Shown here in pieces: positions 1 to 9,086 of a DNA stretch of 64,000 bases. Position 1 is the first letter of the stretch; each line of letters starts with the position of its first letter. The translations under genes and the position numbers were made by a program. Source of the DNA: an uncultured Roseobacter sp. (GTDB taxonomy: Bacteria; Pseudomonadota; Alphaproteobacteria; Rhodobacterales; Rhodobacteraceae). The notes below the pieces were generated by a model. The model was not told the DNA's origin, did no database searches, and was given only the letters and a program-made list of their open reading frames with translations. Location of the stretch: the NCBI RefSeq assembly GCF_947495275.1, contig NZ_CANLYL010000001.1:558001-622000 (forward strand), given 5' to 3'.

Positions 1-188
1 GGATCATCAAGGTCGATGGACAAAGTGCCACCGGCACGGTCGAATTCGCCATGTTGCCGCGTGACACCTGCGTGGTCCCAGCCGAAGCGCACCTCGGTAT
101 GGCCAGCGTCTGTCTTAAATGTGCGGGTCTCGGCGAATGCCGGAAGGGCGAGCGCTGTCACAAGCGTTGTAGCTAAGATAATACGCAT
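1..188 (-). CDS. YceI family periplasmic protein (5' part only)
   Basis: The reverse strand reads from an ATG at 188 off the left edge of the window. The first ~20 residues (MRIILATTLVTALALPAFA) form a typical Sec signal peptide ending in AFA. They are followed by HTEVRFGWDHAGVTRQHGEF, which matches the start of the YceI lipocalin-like fold, a small isoprenoid- or lipid-binding periplasmic barrel. Only about 62 codons are present, so function cannot be refined. It is transcribed divergently from the MarR-type gene at 270, and the ~80-bp gap between them must hold both promoters. A marR next to a yceI suggests local regulation, which is inference. The signal peptide and motif are read directly. 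Confidence 0.85.
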   Translation of the reverse strand, partial: MRIILATTLVTALALPAFAETRTFKTDAGHTEVRFGWDHAGVTRQHGEFDRAGGTLSIDLDD

Positions 189-269
189 AGAGGAACTCCC
201 AAAGTTGAGTAAATTATTAGTTGACGACATCATGTAATTTGATAGCAGCGGGTAATGCTAGGAGGAAGT

Positions 270-791
270 ATGAGTGATAACGCAGACGTGAAAGCCGCAG
301 CAGCCGAAGACGATGCCATGCCAAATCCTGACCCTGCTCATGTAGCGGTCTGGATTGCGCTAAACCGGGCAAGGTTGTCGTTGATGCGAGGGGTTGATCG
401 GAGGCTGCGAGAGGAAGGGTTGCCGCCGCTCACCTGGTACGATGTTCTTTGGACTATCGAAAAACTGGGAGGAGCAGCGCGCCCCGCTGTGATCATGGAA
501 GAGTTGCTATTCGAGCCATCTGCGCTTTCTCATATGGCCCGACGAATGGAAGCTGCTAGATTGCTAAAGACTTGTGTTGCCAAAGAGGATCGACGTGGGA
601 GAATGTTGCGCATCACCTCGAAAGGTGTGGAAGCCCGCGCTGCGATTTGGCGAATTTACGGTTCTGCGCTGAAGGCGCGTCTTGCTCCACTTAATGAACT
701 TTCGGACATCGATTCAGTTGCCAAGCTATTCGAAAACATAGCTGACGTTCGTTTCGATCAACCACCTAACGCCGCCAAGTGTAATCAATGA
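270..791 (+). CDS. MarR family transcriptional regulator
   Basis: A 173-residue winged-helix protein. Helices around residues 20-60 (RARLSLMRGVDRRLREEG, then PPLTWYDVLWTIEKLGG) lead into a recognition region that ends in the family's wing signature EDRRGRMLRITSKG. An in-frame ATG lies 15 bases upstream at 255, but it overlaps the strong Shine-Dalgarno AGGAGG at 260-265. The ATG at 270 is correctly spaced from that site and gives a normal MarR length. These proteins bind palindromic operators as dimers and usually repress a neighbour until a small aromatic or oxidant ligand binds. The divergent YceI gene is the obvious candidate target, which is inference. The ligand is unknown. Confidence 0.9.
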   Translation: MSDNADVKAAAAEDDAMPNPDPAHVAVWIALNRARLSLMRGVDRRLREEGLPPLTWYDVLWTIEKLGGAARPAVIMEELLFEPSALSHMARRMEAARLLKTCVAKEDRRGRMLRITSKGVEARAAIWRIYGSALKARLAPLNELSDIDSVAKLFENIADVRFDQPPNAAKCNQ

Positions 792-1064
792 GTTGAGCTC
801 AGCAGACATTCGACAAATCACAGTCTTCGGTAGATTTAGGGCTCTTCGCCGACATTAGCCGCGCGACGCACCATTAATTGCGGCCAGCCCAAAGCAGGTC
901 CTTCTGCTTTTCGCGATGATCGAGCCAAAGGTTCGTTTTGGCCGCTACAAGTGTGGCCAACGGAGTTCGTCGCAGACACCGACGACTTCATTCTGAGGTA
1001 ACCTGTTGAAACAAAGGGGACGTCAGCCCATCGTCCGCTTCTCTATGAAGAGCGCGAGGAGATT
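792..1064. other. intergenic, no gene recognised
   Basis: 273 bases between the MarR gene and the convergent GGDEF-EAL gene. I see no ORF with a ribosome binding site, no tRNA and no strong terminator hairpin. Confidence 0.5.
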
Positions 1065-2684
1065 TTAGCCCGCGTCACGCATGTCTTTGCGCGGTTCGGT
1101 ATCCTCCCTTAGCGGATCGACTTGCCACTCGCTCCATTTGGTTTCCAACAACCAGCCAACTTGCTCGGCGGGAACCGCCTTTTCGAACAGGAAGCCCTGA
1201 CCCAGTGAACAATCGAGCGACTGAAGATATCCAAGATCGTCGCACGATTCGATACCTTCTGCGGTCACGTCAAGCTCAAGCCCGTTTGCCAACGCCATAA
1301 TACCGGTAACAATTTTCTGGTTTTGCGGTTCCATCGCGATGTTTGTTACAAAACTCCGGTCAATCTTAATCCTGTCAAAAGGCAGTTGCCGAAGGCTTGC
1401 TAGACTGGAATATCCAGTGCCAAAATCATCAAGCGCAACCGAGACACCCAGTTTCTTCAACGCATTCAGTTTTTCCCGCGCAACCTCAAAATCATGGATA
1501 ACAGAGCTTTCGGTGACTTCTATTGTCAGCCGCCTCGCATCAAAATTGCAGCTTTCCACGATATCTTTGATCTGATCGACAAGTTTGGGGTCATGAAACT
1601 GGTAGGGAGAAACATTGAAAGAAATCAGGAGACTTGGATCCCAGTTCTTCGCTGACATACAAGCCTGCTGCAATATGCTGATGCCAAGATTTCCGATCTG
1701 GCCGCTGTCTTCTGCAATCGAAATGAATACATTGGGGGGGATGTTACCGCGCGTTTTATGGGTCCATCGTGCAAGAACTTCGAATCCAACGAGTTTATTC
1801 GATTCAATTTGGATGATTGGTTGAAACCAGGGTTCGATTTCTGACCTCTGAATAGCCTCCCGAAGGTCAGCTTCGATTTCTGCCCGCTCATGAGATTGTT
1901 TGTCCAACTCCGCATCATACCAGGCAAACTGACCTCTGCCTTCGCTCTTCGCCATGTACAATGCCTTGTCAGCTCGGCGCATTGCCTCGGCATAAGGCGT
2001 TGCAGTGCTCCACATTACCAGTCCGATGCTACTGCTGATGAAAATCTGACTGCCTTCAAAATCCACAGCCTCTTCCATGGCGTGCAGAATGCGTCGAACG
2101 GCACGTTCTGCGCTCTTCGCGTCGACTGCGCCCTCAAAGACAACCGCGAACTCATCGCCTCCAAGTCTGGCGAGGTTACCAACACCATTGACTTCGTTCT
2201 TGAGTCTTTGGGCAACTGTTTGGAGCGTCACGTCCCCCGCCGCATGACCGTGCAGGTCGTTTACAGGCTTAAACCTGTCCAAATCGACCATCGCGACGAC
2301 CAATTCGTCTGGCTCTCGATGCCCGTTTTCGATTTCTTCAAGTAGGGACGAAAACGCCCGACGGTTCAAAAGCCCGGTCAACGGATCATGGCTGGCATTT
2401 TTTTCTGCGCGTTGGCGTTGGAACTCGCGTTCAGTTGTGAGTTTTTTCAATCTGCGCCACTGGAAAAAGACTGAGAACAACAGAGCAATCGTCAAGTTCA
2501 CGATAAGCAATGCCAACTCGTCCAGATCCCAGTCTTCATGAGCTCGACTGTATTCGTAAAACCGTTCGAATAACTCCATCTCAGCCAACAGTAACCAGGT
2601 GGCGATTGCAGTAACAAAAAATGCGACGGGTATGCCAGTCGCCTTGACAAGGTCACGGAATGAAAACGGAGAACTTGAAGCCAT
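1065..2684 (-). CDS. membrane GGDEF-EAL cyclic-di-GMP protein
   Basis: A 539-residue protein with two membrane segments (about residues 17-34 and 56-75) joined by a ~20-residue acidic periplasmic loop too short to be a sensor domain. A diguanylate cyclase domain follows with intact GGDEF at 175-179, but no RxxD product-inhibition site precedes it. The C-terminal phosphodiesterase domain keeps the catalytic set: EVLARW for EAL, NVSPYQF, EVTES, DDFGTGYSSL, DRIKIDRSF and AEGIES. On sequence it could both make and degrade cyclic di-GMP. Which activity dominates cannot be told. It is a single-gene unit with ~490 bases of free DNA upstream. Such proteins control the switch between motility and surface life. 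Confidence 0.93.
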   Translation of the reverse strand: MASSSPFSFRDLVKATGIPVAFFVTAIATWLLLAEMELFERFYEYSRAHEDWDLDELALLIVNLTIALLFSVFFQWRRLKKLTTEREFQRQRAEKNASHDPLTGLLNRRAFSSLLEEIENGHREPDELVVAMVDLDRFKPVNDLHGHAAGDVTLQTVAQRLKNEVNGVGNLARLGGDEFAVVFEGAVDAKSAERAVRRILHAMEEAVDFEGSQIFISSSIGLVMWSTATPYAEAMRRADKALYMAKSEGRGQFAWYDAELDKQSHERAEIEADLREAIQRSEIEPWFQPIIQIESNKLVGFEVLARWTHKTRGNIPPNVFISIAEDSGQIGNLGISILQQACMSAKNWDPSLLISFNVSPYQFHDPKLVDQIKDIVESCNFDARRLTIEVTESSVIHDFEVAREKLNALKKLGVSVALDDFGTGYSSLASLRQLPFDRIKIDRSFVTNIAMEPQNQKIVTGIMALANGLELDVTAEGIESCDDLGYLQSLDCSLGQGFLFEKAVPAEQVGWLLETKWSEWQVDPLREDTEPRKDMRDAG

Positions 2685-3175
2685 GTTGTACTCTTGGAAG
2701 CGGGAAATTCATTACGGAATACCGAATGCTCATCAGAGTTTGATGAACGAACGGCGCGAAATGTGTTTAGAAATTTAGCAAGTGGCTGAGTTTAGAAATG
2801 ACAAAAAGGCAGCCATTTGCGATAAGTATGGGCTAAAGAATTATTGTCTCGAAGTTGCTATCGCCGACACTTTGCAAAGCCCACTCTCTGCGCCTAGCGG
2901 AAGCTCACGCGCTATGCAGTGAAGGTCAGCTTCGTACCCTGCATTGACCTGTTCCTCCCGGTTAGCCATGCAAATGGGACAAAGCGTAACCTGCCTGTTG
3001 AGCGGTTGCAGTCAAATGAATGGTTTGTCGGTCTGGCAGGCGATCTAGGATCGCCCACCATTCTTTCCTGAGCAGTAGTTTTTGGCATTGCTGGATATCA
3101 ACGATCGAACGATCGTATGTGCTGCCCCGCGGCTAATGAAACGATAAGCCAGGCTGCGCAACTTCGCCAACCTGC
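2685..3175. other. intergenic region with short inverted repeats
   Basis: A 491-base gap between two reverse-strand genes. It holds a perfect 7-bp inverted repeat with a 3-base spacer at 3039-3055 (GGCGATC/GATCGCC) and a tandem CGATCGAACGATCG at about 3101-3115. An open frame without a start codon runs from 3132 down to 2962 on the reverse strand. No known gene or RNA was recognised. The promoter of the GGDEF-EAL gene should lie near 2690-2780. Confidence 0.5.
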
Positions 3176-5584
3176 TTAGCCTTTCGGCATTCTCAAAACG
3201 AGATTGCGACCGCTTTTCTGGTATCTCAATTCGCTGTCTCCGATGGCCGAGATGCGACCGCCGTCTATTCTATCTCCGACCTGAACTTTTTTGTATCTAC
3301 CGTTTGCGAGGCGCACCAGCGCGCGTCGGTCAGACGGAGTGCCATAGACCCCGATCAAGTTCACCTTTCGCAGGTTTATCGCGTTGCGCACCGTAGCTTC
3401 ACGCGTCACCGATGCGCTTGAAGGTATCTTGGGCGTGACCGTTCTGGGCGCGATGCTGGCCGCACCAACAGTGGCAGCGGAACTGGCGGTCTTTTGCGCC
3501 CGCGCCACGATCTGATTGAAGTTACTGGGGCGCGCATCGGGGCGCAGCGAGGCCGTGACAGCCAATTCATCGCTTGCTTGCCCACTCTGCGTATCCTGTT
3601 CGGCCAGCGGCGTGGCGCTATCGCTCAAAGGCACCAGGCTTGCTGCGGCGGCGGCTGCCGCGGTCTCAACTTCCGAGATCGGCCGGATGGGAGGTCGGAA
3701 CTGTGCCAACTCGGCGCGCGTCAATCCATCAAGTGTGGCCCGCTCGGTCGTTTCCTGAAGATCCCCTGGACGTTGGCGCGGACGAAAACCCGCAAGAAGG
3801 GCAATCGCCGGATCAACCTCAACAGCTGGCGCACCCCTCTCAGGAATGGCATCAGGGCGTGAAGGAGGTGCACCAGCAAACACCTCAATGCCGTCAGGAG
3901 ACAGCGTTCCCTGCGCGCTCGGCACCACTAGACCCCTGTTATCAAGAGAAAATTTTGTTCCAGCGGCGGCTGGCGAGCCGGGATCATCGAACATGAGATC
4001 GCTTTGCGTATCGGAAACAGGAGGCAAGGCGACCGCGTCAAATGCGGGCTCGATCGGATCTATGCTTGTCACGTAAAGGTCTTCAATATCGACCAATGCC
4101 GGTGGCTGTGGCACCTGGGGTGCCTGCGGCCAGATACCTGTGACTGCGTAGCTGGCGCGCGCATCCTCATCCCTTGGAGATGCCGCATCGTCTGGATCTT
4201 CGATCAGAGGCGTCCGCAACGCGTCGAGGACCGCTGCGTCTTCATCGGAAAGGCTCGCTTCTTCAACGCTCCCGGTCGCTGTATCGAGGGCGGCAGGGAC
4301 ATCGGCGGGAGCCGGTTGCAGTCTCGGGGGCGAAACCTGCACGGCTTCCGTTTCAATACTTGCTCGCCCACTCCGGTCAAAGAGCCCGGCCAATCCTTCC
4401 TGGACATATCCCGATGCCCAAGCCGCTATGCCCGCGAGAAACACCAACAACGCGACGGTCAGCAAAAACGCCACGTATAAGGGTGCCCCTTGTCGCGGTT
4501 TTTGTTCACGAGCGCCAAAGACGGTCAGCCGTTCCATGTCGGACTGCGGGGCAGTCTTTTTTGCTTTTTCAAGAACTGGTGGCACCCGCACTGAACGGGC
4601 TTTGGGTGCTACCAAAGGCGGTGCCGCGGTTTCTGCGAACCCGCGTGTCAGCACTTCGGTTGGCGGTTCGGAAAACCGCTGGTTTGGTGCGGAAACGGGT
4701 GGCTCTGCGAAACCCCGGGTCATTTCTTCGGGACGGGGCGTGATTGGGTGTTCTTTTGGCTCTGGCTCAGCCGTCAGGACCAATACATCTTTTGCCACCG
4801 TTTCTCGTGGTTTGCGGCGCGAAGCAAATGCAGCCGTCTGAGAAATGACGTCGCGAGGCGGCAGACCCGGGTCTGCAACATCAAAAACCGGTTTGTCAGC
4901 AAAACCATCGCTTCCAACAAATTCCGCAGGTCCGACCTGTAGGGACGTCTCATCGGCAGGCTCGATATGAGGCGACGTGACTGACGCTGGCGTCGTCTCG
5001 ACCGGTTCAGTTGCCGACTTGGAAGAAGGGACTTCCGCTTCGCCGATCACGACGATCGAAACGCCATCCGGTTCAACGACCTGACCGGCAGTCAGCAGAG
5101 TACGCGCCGCCTTGGAGGGGCCGAAAAAGGGCTCACCCAAATAGGTGTTATCCCCGGGAATCGCCACGAAACTGACGGGGTGAAATCGATGGGTTTCCGC
5201 AAACGCCTCTGCTTCGTCCAAAGTCTCGTAGGCCACCGCAGCAATATGGGTAGCATCACCATCTTCCGAGACATCAAACGCCAAATCGTCCACGGCGTAA
5301 GGTGTTGCTCCATCCAGTGCCTGACGGGCTGCATCGCGCCGTTCAAGAGGTGTCATTCCCGGTGTCTGGATCGTCAGATACCGTATCTGTTCATTTGGAA
5401 TAACAAGCTTGCAGCGCAGACCGTCAGGGGCCAGGGCGGTTGCCGTTTTTCGCATAACGGCAAGCTCATCCTCAAAGCCCGACGTGCTCGGCATAACTTC
5501 GCCGACCAAGCGCCACCCCCCCGCTGCGCGCAACAGCAGGCGCACACCTTCTAGGGAAAGGGAAAGCGCAAAGTTTGGTTTCAT
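3176..5584 (-). CDS. GspL/PilM-like and PilP-like fusion protein, envelope
   Basis: An 802-residue protein with three visible parts. Residues 1-185 resemble the cytoplasmic actin-like part of GspL/PilM proteins: an opening LSLSLEGVRLLL, then RRDAARQALDGATPYAVDDL. Residues 186-365 are a Pro/Ala/Glu-rich linker containing an imperfect repeat (TRGFAEPPVSAP and TRGFAETAAPP). A single membrane helix at about 367-391 is followed by a long low-complexity region. Residues 735-802 form a compact end (GVYGTPSDRRALVRLANGRY, then VGDRIDGGRISAIGDSELRY) like the PilP beta-domain. Topology would be cytoplasmic N-terminus and periplasmic C-terminus. No pilus genes lie beside it. I infer an inner-membrane scaffold role, but the function is unproven. 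Confidence 0.6.
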   Translation of the reverse strand: MKPNFALSLSLEGVRLLLRAAGGWRLVGEVMPSTSGFEDELAVMRKTATALAPDGLRCKLVIPNEQIRYLTIQTPGMTPLERRDAARQALDGATPYAVDDLAFDVSEDGDATHIAAVAYETLDEAEAFAETHRFHPVSFVAIPGDNTYLGEPFFGPSKAARTLLTAGQVVEPDGVSIVVIGEAEVPSSKSATEPVETTPASVTSPHIEPADETSLQVGPAEFVGSDGFADKPVFDVADPGLPPRDVISQTAAFASRRKPRETVAKDVLVLTAEPEPKEHPITPRPEEMTRGFAEPPVSAPNQRFSEPPTEVLTRGFAETAAPPLVAPKARSVRVPPVLEKAKKTAPQSDMERLTVFGAREQKPRQGAPLYVAFLLTVALLVFLAGIAAWASGYVQEGLAGLFDRSGRASIETEAVQVSPPRLQPAPADVPAALDTATGSVEEASLSDEDAAVLDALRTPLIEDPDDAASPRDEDARASYAVTGIWPQAPQVPQPPALVDIEDLYVTSIDPIEPAFDAVALPPVSDTQSDLMFDDPGSPAAAGTKFSLDNRGLVVPSAQGTLSPDGIEVFAGAPPSRPDAIPERGAPAVEVDPAIALLAGFRPRQRPGDLQETTERATLDGLTRAELAQFRPPIRPISEVETAAAAAAASLVPLSDSATPLAEQDTQSGQASDELAVTASLRPDARPSNFNQIVARAQKTASSAATVGAASIAPRTVTPKIPSSASVTREATVRNAINLRKVNLIGVYGTPSDRRALVRLANGRYKKVQVGDRIDGGRISAIGDSELRYQKSGRNLVLRMPKG

Positions 5585-5741
5585 GCCTTGGGTTTAACAG
5601 CCTCTTGAGGGCTTGGACAGAAGGATAAACGTTATACCACCGATATAGCAGGTCTTCGCCGAGGAGTGGTTAACGAGAGGTTTACCGCTTGCTCTTGGCG
5701 GTTGTGCGGTATCTGCTGAAGGAAGAATGAGGAGAATAACG

Positions 5742-6431
5742 ATGAGATTTTTTTTTGCGACTTTTTTGCTGATTATCTGCGCCTCCGGCATGGCTGTGGC
5801 AGATCAGCCGCGGATCATCAGCACCACCGGACAAGGCAACGTTGAGACGGCACCCGATATGGCGACGCTCAGCCTTGGCGTGACCCATGAAGCAGCAGAG
5901 GCCGCAGCGGCGATGGCCGCCACGTCGCAGGGTGTAAGCGACGTTCTGTCGCGTCTTGAGGAAGCGGGCGTTGCCCCCCGCGACATGCAAACCGATAATG
6001 TCTCATTGCAACCCATCTGGTCCGGCCGGGGATCAAACAACAACACGCCCCCCAAAATTACCGGATTTGTCGCCAGCAACTCACTGACCGTAAGGGTCCG
6101 AGATCTGGCAGCCTTGGGGGGGCTTCTTGATCTTGTGGTTCGTGACGGTGCCAATACGTTCAACGGGCTGTCTTTTGGCTTGCAAGAGCCCAGGCCAGCC
6201 GCTGATGAAGCCCGTGCCGAAGCCGTTCGAGATGCCATCGACCGGGCCCAGCAACTTGCATCGGCAGCGGGGGTTGCTTTGGGGCCAATTCAATCCATCA
6301 GCGAAAGCGGCGGATTTGCCCGCCCGCAAATGCTGGAAATGGCTGCCGCCCGGCAAATGGATGCGCCGATCGCCGCGGGTGAGTTGACCATCAGAGCCCA
6401 GGTCAACATCGTTTTCGCCATCGCCGACTAA
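5742..6431 (+). CDS. SIMPL domain (DUF541) secreted protein
   Basis: A 229-residue protein with an N-terminal signal peptide (MRFFFATFLLIICASGMAVA, cleavage after AVA). The SIMPL/DUF541 domain follows: ISTTGQGNVETAPDMATLSL opens it, and later come DMQTDNVSLQPIW, the RVRDLAALGGLLD strand-helix and a C-terminal RAQVNIVFAI strand. An ATG at 5727 is also in frame, but GAGGAG at 5729-5734 sits 7 bases before the ATG at 5742, which also gives the better signal peptide. SIMPL proteins are periplasmic or outer-membrane associated and are linked to oxidative stress or to oligomeric channel-like assemblies. The exact role is unknown. It is divergent from the pilus-like fusion gene and followed by a clear terminator. 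Confidence 0.85.
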   Translation: MRFFFATFLLIICASGMAVADQPRIISTTGQGNVETAPDMATLSLGVTHEAAEAAAAMAATSQGVSDVLSRLEEAGVAPRDMQTDNVSLQPIWSGRGSNNNTPPKITGFVASNSLTVRVRDLAALGGLLDLVVRDGANTFNGLSFGLQEPRPAADEARAEAVRDAIDRAQQLASAAGVALGPIQSISESGGFARPQMLEMAAARQMDAPIAAGELTIRAQVNIVFAIAD

Positions 6432-6454
6432 CATCGGCAAACATCCGATATGAC

Positions 6455-6476
6455 GGGGCGCTCGTGAAAGCGCCCC
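6455..6476 (+). terminator. intrinsic terminator after SIMPL gene
   Basis: Stem GGGGCGCT/AGCGCCCC of 8 bp around a 6-base loop, followed by CTTCGTTT. It lies between two convergent genes. The T-tract is better on the plus strand, so it mainly serves the SIMPL gene. Confidence 0.75.
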
Positions 6477-6482
6477 CTTCGT

Positions 6483-7775
6483 TTAGCTAGTCGCCTTGGC
6501 AAGTGCCTGATCAAGATCGGCAATCAGATCATCGGCATTTTCCGTCCCGATAGACACGCGAACCACGCCCGGACCAGCACCCGCAGCTTCCTGCTGCTCT
6601 GCTGTCAGCTGACGGTGGGTCGTTGACGCAGAATGGATCACCAGGCTGCGCGTGTCACCGAGGTTGGCCACATGGCTGAAAATTTCCAGGGCATTTACAA
6701 ATTTAACGCAGGCATCGTAGCCACCCTTGATCGCGAAGGTGAAAAGGCCGCCTGCCCCTTTGGGACAGATTTTCTGCACCCGCGCGTTGTAGGGAGAAGA
6801 TTTCAGCCCGGCATAAGTAACATACTCAACACGCGGATCGTTTTCGAGCCAGCCCGCCAGTTTCTCGGCGTTTTCCACATGGCGCTCCATGCGCAAAGAC
6901 AGCGTTTCTGTACCCATCAGCGTGTAATGCGCCGCCTGCGGGTTCATCGTCATGCCCAGATCGCGCAGACCGATGGCGATAGAATGGAAGGTGAAGGCGA
7001 GCGGGCCAAATGTCTCGTGAAATTTGAGACCGTGATAGGCGGGTTCGGGTTGGCTGAGCGATGGGAACTTGTCATTGGCAGACCAGTCGAATTTACCTGA
7101 ATCCACCACACAACCGCCCGTCACCGTGCCGTTCCCGGTGAGGTACTTTGTGGTGGAGTGCACAACCAGCGTCGCACCATGCTCAATCGGACGACAGAGG
7201 TAGGGCGTGGCTGACGTGTTGTCGACGATCAGCGGAATGCCAGCGGCATCAGAGATTGCCGAGATGGCATCGAGGTCGGTGATATAACCGCCGGGGTTGG
7301 CAATGGCTTCGCAGAATACCGCGCGGGTGTCGTCGTTGATCGCGGCTTTGACAGCATCCAGATCATCGAAATCCACAAAGGTCGCTTCCCAACCAAACCG
7401 CTTGATCGTGTGGGAAAATTGCGTGACCGTGCCACCATAAAGACGGGTGGAGACAACGATGTTCTTGCCCGGTCCCATCAATGGGAACAGCGCCATGATC
7501 TGGGCCGCATGACCCGAAGAGCAACATGCTGCCCCAACACCCCCCTCAAGCGTCGCGATACGTTCCTGCAGGACCGCAACCGTTGGATTGGTCAGGCGCG
7601 AATAGATGAACCCGACCTCTTGCAGATTAAACAGAGCCGCTGCGTGATCGGCGTCGCGAAACACGTAAGCCGTCGTCTGGTAAATGGGTGTCTGGCGTGC
7701 GCCGGTCGCGGGGTCAGGGCGTGCGCCTGCGTGGATCTGCAAGGTGTCAAAGCCGTAGCTTGGGCCGTCTGTCAT
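6483..7775 (-). CDS. metY: O-acetylhomoserine sulfhydrylase (MetY-type, PLP enzyme)
   Basis: 430 residues of the Cys/Met-metabolism PLP family. It should convert O-acetylhomoserine and sulfide to homocysteine (or methanethiol to methionine). Diagnostic features are the opening GFDTLQIHAGARPDPATGAR, the YSRLTNPT substrate loop, SSGHAAQ near the cofactor phosphate, IVDNTSATPYLCRPIEHGA, and the cofactor lysine in VVHSTTKYLTGNG. The long GxVTGG insertion and ~430 length fit MetY rather than MetB/MetC (~390). The ATG at 7775 has a perfect AGGAGG 7 bases upstream; the longer frame to 7835 lacks support. The ribosome binding site lies in a self-complementary TCCTCAGGAGGA, which may matter for control. 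Confidence 0.93.
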   Translation of the reverse strand: MTDGPSYGFDTLQIHAGARPDPATGARQTPIYQTTAYVFRDADHAAALFNLQEVGFIYSRLTNPTVAVLQERIATLEGGVGAACCSSGHAAQIMALFPLMGPGKNIVVSTRLYGGTVTQFSHTIKRFGWEATFVDFDDLDAVKAAINDDTRAVFCEAIANPGGYITDLDAISAISDAAGIPLIVDNTSATPYLCRPIEHGATLVVHSTTKYLTGNGTVTGGCVVDSGKFDWSANDKFPSLSQPEPAYHGLKFHETFGPLAFTFHSIAIGLRDLGMTMNPQAAHYTLMGTETLSLRMERHVENAEKLAGWLENDPRVEYVTYAGLKSSPYNARVQKICPKGAGGLFTFAIKGGYDACVKFVNALEIFSHVANLGDTRSLVIHSASTTHRQLTAEQQEAAGAGPGVVRVSIGTENADDLIADLDQALAKATS

Positions 7776-7859
7776 TGGGTTCCTCCTGAGGACTTCATTG
7801 CCCGTATCGTTAGGCCAAGGGTGCACGCCGCACAAGAGCAGCCCCCGGAATAGCCCGGT

Positions 7860-8855
7860 TCACCGCATCCAGAACCCGGCGGATTTGATCCGGTTGCGGA
7901 TCGCGGCTTCCCGTCGCGGCAGATGATCACGATCAAAAAGTGCGCGCACTTTTGCGCCCCGGCCCTGATAGACCATGCGCTTGATCGGCTCATATGATTT
8001 CAGCACTTTCTTGATCTTGTTGGGCGCGCAAACCGCTTCAAGCAGATCAATGACGGCATCACTTTCACGGGCGTAAAGCAACGGAAAGACCCGGTAGTGG
8101 CAACTGATCGTTTCATCCAGCAGGCCATCGGGCAAAGCATCCCGCCCCCCTCCCAAGGCGTGGATGACGAGCGGCAGCGCGATCTGATCAAGCCAGGGGT
8201 TCATTTCCTGCGCGCAAAGCGCTTGAGGCGGATCATCCCTGATGCCCAGAGCGTATTTCTCGAATAGGGTGCCGAACTTTCGCGGACAATTGTAAAAGAA
8301 ATAGCCCGCGTTGAAGTATAGGTAGCGTTTCCAATAATCGTCTGGCTGACTCAGATCGAGTGAGCTCTCGAAATCCAGGCCAAACTTGTCATAGAGCGAC
8401 CGCCAAAGACCGCTGTACCCAGGCCCGTAGAGTTCCGGCTTGGGCCATGTGCCCTCGCAGCGCAGCGAGGCACCGGGGTGGTCGAAATCGAAAGGAACAT
8501 CGCACAGATCACCCGTGATCAGCGTGTCAGTGTCAAAAAACACAAAAGGTTCGTTTTCGGGCAGGTTTTTCAGCATCTCGATTTTATTGCCATATGGATA
8601 GGCGGCACCAAAATGCTGGCTTTCAAAGGGTATGATCTCAGCCCCCAACTGCTCTAGCATATCACGTGCTGCGGTATCGGAGATGCGCGGGTCCTTTGGC
8701 CATAGAGGACCCGGTTGCGGCTCGGCAACGACTACGCGGCCAGCAAAACCCGGGCTTGAATGACGCAGAGATGCGACAAACAACAATGCCTCGTAGGTCA
8801 GGCGACCGCGCTGAGCGACGATCACCACATTGAAGCTGCTGGGCGTTTGTACCAT
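7860..8855 (-). CDS. glycosyltransferase-like protein of nucleotide-sugar transferase fold
   Basis: 331 residues starting MVQTPSSFNVVIVAQRGRL. The layout resembles an A-type glycosyltransferase: a Rossmann-like beginning, then NKIEMLKNLPENEPFVFFDT and a DTD metal-binding motif (FFDTDTLITGDL) near residue 110. YFNAGYFFYNCPR in the middle resembles the acceptor region of GT8-like enzymes. The donor sugar and acceptor cannot be read. The start at 8855 has GGCAGG upstream; the frame is open to 9011 but that extension has no family-like sequence. It lies 84 bp upstream of metY on the same strand with no polysaccharide genes nearby, so the partner pathway is unknown. The family assignment rests mainly on the DxD context. 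Confidence 0.6.
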   Translation of the reverse strand: MVQTPSSFNVVIVAQRGRLTYEALLFVASLRHSSPGFAGRVVVAEPQPGPLWPKDPRISDTAARDMLEQLGAEIIPFESQHFGAAYPYGNKIEMLKNLPENEPFVFFDTDTLITGDLCDVPFDFDHPGASLRCEGTWPKPELYGPGYSGLWRSLYDKFGLDFESSLDLSQPDDYWKRYLYFNAGYFFYNCPRKFGTLFEKYALGIRDDPPQALCAQEMNPWLDQIALPLVIHALGGGRDALPDGLLDETISCHYRVFPLLYARESDAVIDLLEAVCAPNKIKKVLKSYEPIKRMVYQGRGAKVRALFDRDHLPRREAAIRNRIKSAGFWMR

Positions 8856-9086
8856 CCTGCCTGTCCCGGTTCTGGGTTTTCCCGGAACTATAGGGGTATA
8901 CCCGCTCGGGCAAAAGCGCTTTGGCGCCCGCAGGGGTGCCGGTTGGTGCCCTGCGTGGCTCAGAGCGCCACAGCAGGCGCGGACACTGCGCGATGATCTG
9001 TGGCAGAGCACCGATGGGTGCCAGTCAATCTCCGGAGAGCCGACCGGTACCCGTCGTATATAGCGCTCGCCTTAAAAGCCAAGGGA

